A program made the translations under genes and the position numbers. DNA of 64,000 nt from the NCBI GenBank assembly GCA_049890195.1, contig JBMHBY010000007.1:19914-83913 (forward strand). Reading direction: 5' to 3'. Shown here piece after piece: positions 35,592-44,201 of the stretch. Source of the DNA: JAYQKL01 sp049890195. Its GTDB lineage: Bacteria > Pseudomonadota > Alphaproteobacteria > RS24. The notes under the pieces are model-generated. The model was not told the origin of the DNA. It saw only the letters and a program-made list of their open reading frames with translations, and did no database searches. The number at the start of each line of letters is the position of its first letter. Positions within the stretch are counted from its first letter, which is position 1.

Positions 35592-35650
35592 ATTATCAAA
35601 CGCATCGTGCAAAAATCAGCCGGCGGGACGTCATGGTCACGCGGCTGCCG
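35592..35650 (+). repeat. decayed second copy of the dksA leader and first codons
   Basis: This stretch aligns with 38259-38316 (the dksA ribosome-binding region and first six codons) with about three quarters identity by hand count and one 1-base gap, including AACGCATC and GGCGGGAC shortly before ATG. The first six codons read M-V-T-R-L-P against M-A-T-R-L-P in dksA; several differences are synonymous. The frame then runs into unrelated sequence, so no functional gene remains. The RTX gene lies between the two copies. Confidence 0.65.
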
Positions 35651-35661
35651 ACCCGAAACCG

Positions 35662-35717
35662 CCCCGCCTTAAAGGGGGCGGGGATGTCAGCCTGCACGGC
35701 CCGCGGCGGTTGCAGGC
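35662..35717. other. two GC-rich hairpins after the RTX gene
   Basis: CCCCGCC (35662-35668) pairs with GGCGGGG (35677-35683), and GCCTGCA (35690-35696) pairs with TGCAGGC (35711-35717). They sit 25-80 nt beyond the RTX stop on the minus strand. Neither is followed by a T-tract, so they may be Rho-dependent pause sites, RNA-stability structures or unrelated. The rest of 35455-35742 holds no gene. Confidence 0.45.
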
Positions 35718-35742
35718 CCGGGCCGGCTGCGAACAGGCGGGC

Positions 35743-37989
35743 TCACACAATGTCAAAATCAGCAAAGGTCAGGGTGGCTGTGTGATCGAACAGGACCATC
35801 AGCATGCTGTCTGTTCCCTGCGTGAAGACGCCGTCATTGTTGTTGTCGAAAAATATCCGCGTGTTGATGGTGTCGGGGTCATCGGGCGGGTATCCGGCGT
35901 TGACGGTTTCATAGCCGTATCTTGCGTTGGACTGATCCCATTCATAACCCAGGCTTTTTATGTCTGTCAGGTTGGTGATGGTGGACGGATCGTCAACATC
36001 AATCTGTATCTTGTCGGTGCCGCCCGAATTTTCTCTGACAAAATCAATGCCTGTGCCCGGCTCTGAACTCAGGACATAAATGTCGTCACCATCGGCCCCA
36101 ATCAGCAGGTCATTGCCGCGCCCCCCGATGAGGGTGTCATTGCCCGTGCCGCCATTGACGGTGTCGTTGCCGTCTCCGCCATAAAGCGTGTCATTGCCGG
36201 CATTCCCAAGGAGTGTGTCGTAACCGCCTTCACCATGAAATGTGTCAGCACCGGAGTTGCCATGGAATGTGTCATCACCGCCCGCACCATGAAACAGACT
36301 GCCGGCAACAGCGGCATTGAAGGTATCGTTGTTCTGGGTTCCGATGATGTCCTCGATCGAACTGAAGCGGTGGACCGTGGAAGCTGAATTGTAGCTTGAA
36401 GCCAGCCAGCCGTCCTGCATGTGAACCGTGATCTTGCCTTCCGGATAGCCGGCATAGGAAATGACGTCGGTGCCGGCACCTCCGGTAAAGGTTTGTTCGC
36501 CGCTCTGACGGGCCGGGAGAAACAAATCATCCCCGGCCGAGCCGGTGCCGCTGCCGGTGATTTGAAGGCCGATGCTGTTGATGGTTGTTGTATATATGGT
36601 TTCGCTCAAATCGCCGGGGTCGCTGTTGTCGCCGGCATAGACCCTGAACGTTGCCACCGCCGAAATGTTATGGGGCACGTTCGGGGGAAACTGGAAAGCC
36701 AGGTTGTTGGCCGATATGAAAGCCCCCGGCTGAGGATAGGGAGGGGGAAGGGTCGCCCCGCCGATTGTTATCCCCGGTCCGACAAGCTGGATGCCGCCGA
36801 ACCCTTCGCCATCCGGGTCGCTGAAAAGTTCCGTCCCACTGGCGAACAGGCTCCCGAAGGTCACCGTTTCCCCGACCCGGGCCGTGACCGTAAGGTCATC
36901 GGTGGCTGAAGACGTGTGGACGACACCCGGCGCCGTCACCCCGAAGTCCGCGAAGGTCAGCGCGCCTGTGTAATCGAGCAGCACGGTGACGACCTCGTCT
37001 CCGGTCGAGAAAGACCCGCTGTCATCATTGTCGAGAAAGATGCGCGTATCCAGGATGCTTGAATCATTGGCCGGGGTGCCCGGTGCGGCCGAGGAATCGC
37101 TGTGAACCTGGTCCCACTCATAACCCAGTGCCTTGAGTTGGGTGAGGTTCAGAACGGCTTTCGGATCGGTGGTTTCAATCCGCAGCCTGTCCGTGCCGCC
37201 GGTGAAATCCTTGATGAAATCCAGGCCCGCATTGGAGATGAGAAAGACATCTCCGCCGGCCCCGCCTTCAAGCAGGTTTGTGCCCGCGCCGCCGACCAGA
37301 ATGTCGTCGCCGCCGTTTCCGATGATGACATCATCGCCGGCATTGCCATAAAAGACCTCGGCGCTGTCCTGGCCGGTGAACACGTCATCGCCGTCCGAAC
37401 CGGTGCCGCCGCCGGTGAAATTGACACCGGCCGGTGAGACGGTCACCTGATAGCTGGTCGCGCTGATGTCAGACGCTTCGCTGCCGTCGCCCGTATAGAC
37501 ACGGAATTCAAACCCGGCCGCATCGCCGTAGCTTGCTCCGGGGGTGAAGTGATAGGTGAGGTTTGCGAGTTCGCCCTCGGCTATCTGGTCACCCGCCGCG
37601 ACATTGCTGCCACTGAGTTGAAGCGTGCCTTGAACGGCCACAATCTGAATGCCGGAAAACGTGTCTCCGTCAGGGTCGCTGAAGCCTGTATTGAAGTCAT
37701 TGGCCGTGAAGGACACGGTTTGCGGAATATTGATGTCGCTGACGGAAAAATCGCTGGCAGTGCTGTTGCCTGACGGCGGCGGAGGTGGCGTGGGGTCCGT
37801 TGCCGCCGGTGATGTTGTTGCCGATAATGTTGCTCTGGCCGGTATGTCCAATCCATCACTGCAACCGGCAATCGCCACAGCCAACAGCGGTGTCATGCCG
37901 GCGGACGGCCGGCGCGCGGCAGCTTTCAATTTGTGTGTCAGGTTAAGTGTCAGGGTTTCTTGATAAGATAAATGTAATGGCGTGTGCAT
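35743..37989 (-). CDS. RTX (calcium-binding repeat) lipoprotein with duplicated architecture
   Basis: A 748-residue protein. A possible lipobox (AIAGC, Cys43) follows a basic stretch (KLKAAARR), so a lipidated exported protein is predicted; a Pro/Ser/Thr-rich linker follows. Two similar modules then repeat: a beta-sandwich part, RTX nonapeptides (GGxGxDxL type; weak near 200-250, strong near 565-640) and a closing block with LGYEWDQ at about 289 and 681, RIFLDNDDSG/RIFFDNNNDG and ALTFADF/TLTFADF. RTX proteins normally use a type I system with a C-terminal signal; an N-terminal lipoprotein signal is unusual. ATG 37989 is preferred to TTG 37998. No type I secretion genes are adjacent. Confidence 0.82.
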   Translation of the reverse strand: MHTPLHLSYQETLTLNLTHKLKAAARRPSAGMTPLLAVAIAGCSDGLDIPARATLSATTSPAATDPTPPPPPSGNSTASDFSVSDINIPQTVSFTANDFNTGFSDPDGDTFSGIQIVAVQGTLQLSGSNVAAGDQIAEGELANLTYHFTPGASYGDAAGFEFRVYTGDGSEASDISATSYQVTVSPAGVNFTGGGTGSDGDDVFTGQDSAEVFYGNAGDDVIIGNGGDDILVGGAGTNLLEGGAGGDVFLISNAGLDFIKDFTGGTDRLRIETTDPKAVLNLTQLKALGYEWDQVHSDSSAAPGTPANDSSILDTRIFLDNDDSGSFSTGDEVVTVLLDYTGALTFADFGVTAPGVVHTSSATDDLTVTARVGETVTFGSLFASGTELFSDPDGEGFGGIQLVGPGITIGGATLPPPYPQPGAFISANNLAFQFPPNVPHNISAVATFRVYAGDNSDPGDLSETIYTTTINSIGLQITGSGTGSAGDDLFLPARQSGEQTFTGGAGTDVISYAGYPEGKITVHMQDGWLASSYNSASTVHRFSSIEDIIGTQNNDTFNAAVAGSLFHGAGGDDTFHGNSGADTFHGEGGYDTLLGNAGNDTLYGGDGNDTVNGGTGNDTLIGGRGNDLLIGADGDDIYVLSSEPGTGIDFVRENSGGTDKIQIDVDDPSTITNLTDIKSLGYEWDQSNARYGYETVNAGYPPDDPDTINTRIFFDNNNDGVFTQGTDSMLMVLFDHTATLTFADFDIV

Positions 37990-38298
37990 GGTGTCCAAGT
38001 CGCTTTCTTATTGTTATTGAGGAACGCATCAAACATCACAATGCTACTGCACTAGATATAATTTAAGCAATACCTTAATTTTCAGTTTGTTTTGTCATTT
38101 AAGATGTGCAGGTCACGGTCAATGGGGATGGATCTGACTCGGCCATGAAGCAGCGGGCATGAACAGCCCCGAGATGCGCTCTTGCAGGCGTTTGGAACGC
38201 GCCTTTTCACAAGAAATCCAGTCCCATCAAAAAACATGACTTGAAAATGCTTCAGAAAATTATATAACGCATCTTACAAAATTAGATGGCGGGACTTC
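37990..38298. other. gene-free interval between RTX and dksA
   Basis: The 309-nt region is AT-rich near 38000-38100 and holds the divergent leaders of the RTX gene and dksA. A TATAAT (38057-38062) is present on the plus strand without a good -35 at standard spacing. The dksA leader copy that matches 35592-35650 begins at 38259. I see no ORF, tRNA or riboswitch. Confidence 0.5.
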
Positions 38299-38715
38299 AT
38301 GGCAACGAGACTACCAAAAAACTACATGCCCTCAGACGATGAACCTTTCATGAACGCCAAACAGAGGGAATATTTCCGCCGCAAACTTGTGGCCTGGAAA
38401 GAGGACATCATCCGCGAAACCCGCGAAACCGTCTCGACGCTGCAGGAAGAAAGCGTCAATCATCCAGACATCACCGACCGGGCATCGTCTGAGTCGGAAA
38501 AGGCGCTGGAACTGCGCACCCGCGACCGCCAGCGCAAGCTGATCAGCAAAATCGACGCTGCGCTGTCGCGTGTCGAGGACCAGACCTACGGTTATTGCGA
38601 GGAGACCGGCGAGCCAATCAGCTTGAAGCGGCTGGACGCCCGCCCGATCGCCACACTGAGCCTGGAGGCGCAGGAGCGCCACGAAAAGCGTGAACGCGTG
38701 TTCCGCGACGACTGA
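38299..38715 (+). CDS. dksA: RNA polymerase-binding transcription factor DksA, single-cysteine type
   Basis: A 138-residue DksA. The coiled-coil tip motif D-x-x-D-x-A is present (Asp57, Asp60, Ala62), so secondary-channel activity with ppGpp is expected. In the zinc-finger region only Cys100 remains; the other three ligand positions are Thr103, Ser121 and Ala124, so it cannot hold zinc in the classical way. Reduced-cysteine DksA proteins occur in alphaproteobacteria and in Pseudomonas DksA2. The gene is followed by recA after about 200 nt. The ATG at 38299 is preceded by GGCGGGAC, a weak ribosome site. Confidence 0.93.
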   Translation: MATRLPKNYMPSDDEPFMNAKQREYFRRKLVAWKEDIIRETRETVSTLQEESVNHPDITDRASSESEKALELRTRDRQRKLISKIDAALSRVEDQTYGYCEETGEPISLKRLDARPIATLSLEAQERHEKRERVFRDD

Positions 38716-38842
38716 GTCTTTCATTTTTACGCAGTGATTCCTTTTGCCGTCCTGTGCGGGGGGCGCCGGCCGCTTCCCGTTTCAGTCCATAATGGGAACA
38801 TGAGTCCGATAACTTAACAATAACAATATCTTAAAAAATTCC

Positions 38843-38870
38843 TTGCAAATGAGAACAAAACATGTACAAA
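38843..38870 (+). promoter_or_regulatory. candidate recA promoter with LexA box
   Basis: TTGCAA (38843-38848) is followed after 16 nt by TACAAA (38865-38870). GAAC-N7-GTAC at 38853-38867 matches the inverted LexA consensus GAAC-N7-GAAC at seven of eight fixed positions and overlaps the promoter. SOS repression of recA is therefore likely. Confidence 0.6.
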
Positions 38871-38917
38871 TGATTCATTGATGCTTACAGCAGCCTGTGA
38901 AATAAGGGAGATAAGCA

Positions 38918-40015
38918 ATGGCAGATAATTTGGTGAACCTCATGACAGACAACACAGACAAGAAAAAAGCCCTCGAAGCGGCACTCAGTCAGATTGAAAG
39001 GAATTACGGCAAAGGCTCGGTGATGAAACTCGGTGACGAGGATCAGATTGTCGAGATTGAAGCCGTGTCCACCGGGTCGCTGGGGCTGGATGTGGCGCTG
39101 GGCATAGGCGGCCTGCCGAAAGGCCGGATTATTGAGATTTACGGACCTGAAAGCTCAGGTAAAACCACGATGGCGCTACATACCGTTGCGGAAGCGCAGA
39201 AAATCGGCGGCATTTGCGGCTTTATTGACGCCGAACACGCGCTTGACCCGGTCTATGCCGGCAAGCTGGGTGTTGATGTCAGTGAATTGCTGATTTCGCA
39301 GCCGGACAACGGCGAGCAGGCGCTGGAAATCGCCGATACGCTGGTGCGTTCCGGTGCGGTCGACGTGCTGGTCATCGACTCGGTCGCGGCGTTGACCCCG
39401 CGGGCCGAACTTGAGGGCGATATGGGCGACAGCCTGCCCGGTCTGCAGGCACGGTTGATGAGCCAGGCGTTGCGCAAGCTGACCGCCAGCATCTCCAAGT
39501 CCAACACCATGGTGATTTTCATCAACCAGATCCGGATGAAAATCGGGGTCATGTTCGGTTCGCCGGAAACCACGACCGGCGGCAACGCCCTGAAGTTCTA
39601 CTCCTCCGTCCGGCTCGACATCCGCCGGATCGGGGCCATCAAGGACCGTGACGAGGTTATCGGCAACCAGACCCGCGTCAAAGTGGTCAAAAACAAGGTG
39701 GCGCCGCCGTTCCGCGTGGTCGAGTTCGATATTCTCTATGGTGAGGGCATTTCCAAAATGGGTGAACTGATTGACCTCGGCGTCAAGGCCGGGATCATCG
39801 ACAAAGCCGGCAGCTGGTTCAGCTACGGCGACCAGCGCATCGGGCAGGGCAAGGAGAATGTCCGCAACTTCCTGAAGGAAAACCCCGACATGGCCGCAGA
39901 AATTGAGAACAAGGTGCGCGCCGATGCCGGCCTGATTGATGTTGAGCCGCTGCAGGAGGGGGACGATTATGACGCCGACGGTGAAGGTGACGGCGAGATT
40001 GCCGATGCCGGCTGA
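38918..40015 (+). CDS. recA: recombinase RecA
   Basis: A 365-residue RecA of normal length: Walker A GPESSGKT (76-83), Walker B VLVIDSVAAL, the L1/L2 DNA-binding loops (NQIRMKIGVMFGSPETTTGGNALKFY) and an acidic C-terminal tail. It drives strand exchange and activates LexA and UmuD self-cleavage. AAGGGAG lies upstream of ATG 38918. It is followed by a terminator and then alaS, the common alphaproteobacterial order. Confidence 0.98.
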   Translation: MADNLVNLMTDNTDKKKALEAALSQIERNYGKGSVMKLGDEDQIVEIEAVSTGSLGLDVALGIGGLPKGRIIEIYGPESSGKTTMALHTVAEAQKIGGICGFIDAEHALDPVYAGKLGVDVSELLISQPDNGEQALEIADTLVRSGAVDVLVIDSVAALTPRAELEGDMGDSLPGLQARLMSQALRKLTASISKSNTMVIFINQIRMKIGVMFGSPETTTGGNALKFYSSVRLDIRRIGAIKDRDEVIGNQTRVKVVKNKVAPPFRVVEFDILYGEGISKMGELIDLGVKAGIIDKAGSWFSYGDQRIGQGKENVRNFLKENPDMAAEIENKVRADAGLIDVEPLQEGDDYDADGEGDGEIADAG

Positions 40016-40065
40016 CGCCGCCCGACAGACGCGCTGAACAGGCTGGGCCGGTTCGGCTGCAGGCG

Positions 40066-40093
40066 AAACCCTCCGTTTCACGGGGGGTTTTTC
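40066..40093 (+). terminator. Rho-independent terminator of recA
   Basis: AACCCTCCG and CGGGGGGTT (with one T-G pair) flank TTTCA, followed by a T-rich run. It lies about 50 nt after the recA stop. Confidence 0.85.
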
Positions 40094-40162
40094 TTGTCAA
40101 ACGCCCACTCAGGGCTTGGCATGGGCCGTGACGGGGGGTAAAAGCAAAGCAAGGAGAATTAC

Positions 40163-42820
40163 ATGTCCACTGGTCTTGCCGATATCCGCACCGCTTTTCA
40201 GGAATATTTCGAAAAGCATGATCATGCCGTCACGCCGTCAAGCCCGCTCGTGCCGTTGAACGACCCGACCCTGCTGTTCACCAATGCCGGCATGGTGCCG
40301 TTCAAGAACTATTTTACCGGTCAGGAAACCCCGCCGCACAAGCGGGCCGTCAGTTCGCAGAAATGCGTGCGCGCCGGGGGCAAGCACAATGACCTCGACA
40401 ATGTCGGCTATACAGCGCGCCACCACACATTTTTTGAGATGCTCGGCAATTTCTCTTTCGGGGATTATTTCAAGGAAGAGGCGATTTATTTTGCCTGGAA
40501 CTTTCTGACCAAAGAACTTGACCTGCCAAAGGAGAAGCTGCTCGCGACGGTTTATGCGGAGGATGACGAAGCGGCTGTTTTGTGGGGCAAGATTGCCGGT
40601 TTTGGTGACGACAAAATCATCCGTATCCCGACGGCTGACAATTTCTGGTCGATGGGGGACACCGGGCCTTGCGGTCCGTGTTCCGAAATCTTTTATGACC
40701 ATGGTGAGAATATACCCGGCGGGCCGCCCGGCAGCCCGGATGAGGACGGCGACCGTTTCATTGAAATCTGGAACCTTGTGTTCATGCAGTATGAACAGCA
40801 GGCGGACGGCACACGCATTGAACTGCCGTCGCCCTCAATTGACACCGGCATGGGGCTTGAGCGCATCGGTGCCGTCCTGCAGGGCAAGCATGACAATTAT
40901 GAAACCGACCTGATGTGGCATTTGATTGAAAGCTCGGCGGACCATTCCGGCGTGCCGATTGCAGGCGAGCATTTCAACAGCCACCGCGTGATTGCCGACC
41001 ATCTGCGCGCCGCGTCCTTTTTGATCGCCGACGGGGTTTTGCCATCCAATGAGGGGCGGGGCTATGTGCTGCGCCGTATCATGCGCCGCGCCATGCGTCA
41101 TGCCCATTTGATTGGGGCCAAGGAGCCGCTTTTGTGGCAACTGGTCCCGTCGCTGAAGACGCAGATGGCCGCAGCGTATCCGGAACTTGAACGCGCCAGC
41201 GCGCTGATCACCGAAACACTCAAGCATGAGGAGGAACGCTTCCGGGATATGCTGGCGCGTGGTCTGAAATTGCTGGAGGAGGAAATCAGCGCCCATCCGG
41301 GGCAGAACCTGCCGGGTGATGTGGCCTTCAAGCTGTATGACACATACGGCTTTCCGGTGGATTTGACACAGGATGCGTTGCGCGAGCGTGGGCTTGGCGT
41401 TGACCTTGACGGCTTTGAGGCGGCCATGGCCAAACAACGCGAGGAGGCCCGTGCCAACTGGTCCGGATCCGGGGCGGCGGCCACCGAAGCGGTCTGGTTC
41501 GACATCCGCAATGAGGTCGGTGCCAGTGAATTTGTCGGCTATCAGGGCACTGAGGCCGAGGCTGTGGTCACGGCGATCATCTCCGGTGACAAGCCTGTTG
41601 AACAGGCCGGCCCGGGCGATGAGGTCGCCATGTTGGTCAGTCAGACCCCGTTTTATGCCGAAAGCGGCGGCCAGATCGGCGATACCGGGCTGCTGACAAC
41701 GGAAACCGGGACCCGGATTAACGTGACCGATACCCAGAAAAAACTTGGCGACATGCATGTCCATATCGGCTTGGTTGACACGGGGGGCTTGCAGGTTGGC
41801 GATACGGTCCACCTGAAAATTGATGATGCCCGACGCCGGGACATCCGCGCCAACCACTCCGCGACACATCTGCTCCATGAAGCGTTGCGGCGTGTGTTAG
41901 GGGATCATGTCACGCAGAAAGGCTCATTGGTCAGTGCTGAAGGTCTGCGGTTTGACTTCTCCCACCCGAAAGCCATGACTGAGGAAGCGCTGATTGCGGT
42001 TGAGGATATGGTCAATGACGTCATCCGCAGCAATCAGGCGGTCAGCACCAGACTGATGACGCCTGATGAGGCGATTGAAGCCGGCGCCTTGGCCTTGTTC
42101 GGTGAAAAATACGGTGACGAGGTGCGGGTCCTGTCCATGGGTAAGGACACCAGCGAAGCGGCGCATGGCGGCCATTATTCGGTAGAGTTGTGCGGCGGCA
42201 CCCATGTCGAGAGATTGGGTGACATCACGCTTTTCAAAATCATCTCTGAAGGGGCCGTGGCCTCGGGCGTCCGCCGCATCGAAGCGAAAACGGCTGCCGG
42301 TGCTAGACACTACATGCAGGAGCAGGAACACCTCGTGCGCGAGGTCTCGCGGGTGTTGAAAGTTGGGGCTGCAGACATGCCGGAGCGGGTGCAGTCCCTA
42401 GTTGATGACAAGAAGCGCCTGGAGCGCGAATTGGCTGATGCCAAAAAAGCTTTGGCGATGGGCGGAGGCGGCGGCACCCCAGCTGACGAGGTCAAGGAAA
42501 TCGGTGGCGTTCAATTCATCGGCCGACATCTGGACGGTGTCGCCCCGAAGGATTTGCGGGGTCTGGTCGATGAGGGCAAGAAGAAACTCGGCAGCGGCAT
42601 CGTCGCCTTTGTCGGTGTGTCTGACGGCAAAGCCGGCATTGCCGTGGGTGTCACAGACGATTTGACGGACCGTTTTGATGCGGTTGAACTGGTGCGCATC
42701 GGGGCTGAAAAGCTTGGCGGCAAGGGCGGCGGCGGCCGCCCGGACATGGCCCAGGCCGGCGGCTCGGATCCATCCGGCGCGGCTGCGGCCTTGGAGGCGA
42801 TTTCCGGCAAGCTGGCATAA
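40163..42820 (+). CDS. alaS: alanyl-tRNA synthetase
   Basis: An 885-residue class II synthetase of standard length: the class II aminoacylation core with a conserved QKCVRAGGKHND block, the tRNA-recognition region, an editing domain with HSATHLLHEALR (HxxxH) and CGGTH, and a C-terminal Ala-rich DHHA1 part. It charges tRNA-Ala and hydrolyses mischarged Ser and Gly. AAGGAG precedes ATG 40163. Confidence 0.98.
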   Translation: MSTGLADIRTAFQEYFEKHDHAVTPSSPLVPLNDPTLLFTNAGMVPFKNYFTGQETPPHKRAVSSQKCVRAGGKHNDLDNVGYTARHHTFFEMLGNFSFGDYFKEEAIYFAWNFLTKELDLPKEKLLATVYAEDDEAAVLWGKIAGFGDDKIIRIPTADNFWSMGDTGPCGPCSEIFYDHGENIPGGPPGSPDEDGDRFIEIWNLVFMQYEQQADGTRIELPSPSIDTGMGLERIGAVLQGKHDNYETDLMWHLIESSADHSGVPIAGEHFNSHRVIADHLRAASFLIADGVLPSNEGRGYVLRRIMRRAMRHAHLIGAKEPLLWQLVPSLKTQMAAAYPELERASALITETLKHEEERFRDMLARGLKLLEEEISAHPGQNLPGDVAFKLYDTYGFPVDLTQDALRERGLGVDLDGFEAAMAKQREEARANWSGSGAAATEAVWFDIRNEVGASEFVGYQGTEAEAVVTAIISGDKPVEQAGPGDEVAMLVSQTPFYAESGGQIGDTGLLTTETGTRINVTDTQKKLGDMHVHIGLVDTGGLQVGDTVHLKIDDARRRDIRANHSATHLLHEALRRVLGDHVTQKGSLVSAEGLRFDFSHPKAMTEEALIAVEDMVNDVIRSNQAVSTRLMTPDEAIEAGALALFGEKYGDEVRVLSMGKDTSEAAHGGHYSVELCGGTHVERLGDITLFKIISEGAVASGVRRIEAKTAAGARHYMQEQEHLVREVSRVLKVGAADMPERVQSLVDDKKRLERELADAKKALAMGGGGGTPADEVKEIGGVQFIGRHLDGVAPKDLRGLVDEGKKKLGSGIVAFVGVSDGKAGIAVGVTDDLTDRFDAVELVRIGAEKLGGKGGGGRPDMAQAGGSDPSGAAAALEAISGKLA

Positions 42821-42848
42821 AAAACGCGGCCGACGGGGGCCGCGTTTT
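42821..42848. terminator. bidirectional terminator between alaS and icd
   Basis: AAAACGCGGCC pairs with GGCCGCGTTTT across a 6-nt loop, giving an A-tract and a T-tract on the two sides. It serves the convergent alaS and icd genes. Confidence 0.9.
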
Positions 42849-42869
42849 CCTGTTTCATGACCGACCAGT

Positions 42870-44084
42870 TCAGCTCATGACTTTTTGAAGGTTTTCGTCA
42901 ACCTTGTCGAGGAAACCAGTGGTGGACAGCCAGCTTTGTTCCGACCCGACCAGCAGGGCGAGATCCTTGGTCATGTGACCGCTCTCGACTGTGCCGATGC
43001 AGACCTGTTCCAGTGTGGTTGCAAACTTCACCAAAGCCTCATTGCCGTCAATCTGGCCGCGTTTGATGAGGCCGCGTGTCCAGGCAAATATTGAGGCGAT
43101 GGAGTTGGTTGAGGTTTCCTCCCCCTTCTGGTGCTGACGATAATGACGGGTGACGGTGCCGTGGGCCGCTTCGGCCTCCATGATTTTGCCGTCCGGGGTC
43201 AAAAGTGTGGAGGTCATCAGCCCGAGTGAGCCGAAGCCCTGCGCCACCGTATCAGATTGGACATCGCCGTCATAGTTTTTACAGGCCCAGACGAATTTGC
43301 CGTTCCATTTCATTGCACAGGCAACCATATCATCAATCAGACGGTGCTCGTAAATGATGCCGGCATCATCAAACCTGTCTTTGAATTCAGTCTGGTAGAT
43401 TTCCTCAAACAAATCCTTGAACCGTCCGTCATAGGCTTTCATGATGGTGTTTTTGGTGGACATATAGACGTCCCATTTGCGGTTCAGGCCATAATTCATG
43501 CTGGCACGGGCGAAGTCACGGATGGAGTCATCCAGATTGTACATGGCCATGGTGACGCCGCTGCCGGGGAAGTCGAACACCTCCCGTTCAATCGTGTCAC
43601 TGCCGTCTTCCGCCTCCCATTTGATGGTCAGCTTGCCTTTGCCCGGCACCAGAAAATCCGTGGCGCGGTACTGGTCGCCAAAGGCGTGACGGCCGATGAC
43701 AATCGGGTCTGTCCAGCCTGGCACCAGGCGTGGGACGTTTTTGCAGATGATGGGCTCACGAAACACCGTGCCGCCAAGGATGTTCCGGATGGTTCCGTTG
43801 GGCGAACGCCACATCTCTTTCAATCCGAACTCTTCAACCCGCTGTTCATCCGGCGTGATGGTCGCACATTTGACGCCGACGCCATATTGCTTGATGGCTT
43901 CCGCGGCATCGACGGTGATTTGGTCATTGGTGTCGTCACGCGCCTCAATGCCGAGATCGTAATATTTGAGATCAATATCCAGATATGGATGGATGAGTTT
44001 GTCTTTAATGAATTGCCAGATGATCCGTGTCATCTCGTCCCCGTCCATTTCAACAACGGGGTTCTCTACTTTGATTTTTGACAT
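42870..44084 (-). CDS. icd: NADP-dependent isocitrate dehydrogenase (type II, mitochondrial-like)
   Basis: A 404-residue homodimer-type IDH. KVENPVVEMDGDEMTRIIWQ at the N-terminus, GRHAFGDQYRATDF in the middle and DDMVACAMKWNGKFVWACKNYDGDVQSD around the metal site are typical of the eukaryote-like NADP-IDH found in alphaproteobacteria. It converts isocitrate to 2-oxoglutarate in the TCA cycle and makes NADPH. It converges on alaS. Confidence 0.97.
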   Translation of the reverse strand: MSKIKVENPVVEMDGDEMTRIIWQFIKDKLIHPYLDIDLKYYDLGIEARDDTNDQITVDAAEAIKQYGVGVKCATITPDEQRVEEFGLKEMWRSPNGTIRNILGGTVFREPIICKNVPRLVPGWTDPIVIGRHAFGDQYRATDFLVPGKGKLTIKWEAEDGSDTIEREVFDFPGSGVTMAMYNLDDSIRDFARASMNYGLNRKWDVYMSTKNTIMKAYDGRFKDLFEEIYQTEFKDRFDDAGIIYEHRLIDDMVACAMKWNGKFVWACKNYDGDVQSDTVAQGFGSLGLMTSTLLTPDGKIMEAEAAHGTVTRHYRQHQKGEETSTNSIASIFAWTRGLIKRGQIDGNEALVKFATTLEQVCIGTVESGHMTKDLALLVGSEQSWLSTTGFLDKVDENLQKVMS

Positions 44085-44201
44085 GCAATGCCCTCTCGTG
44101 CCCTAAGTGGTTATTATTGCACTTGTTCTATATCAGAGGTTTCGGATTGATTAAAGGGGCTGGATGTCATATTTCGGTTCTGAACGACAAAGGAAAGACA
44201 G

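Noticed and set aside
35633..35785. A small gene from the decayed dksA leader (about 50 codons)
   Set aside because: After the first six codons the frame has no DksA similarity and crosses the GC-rich hairpins and the end of the RTX gene.
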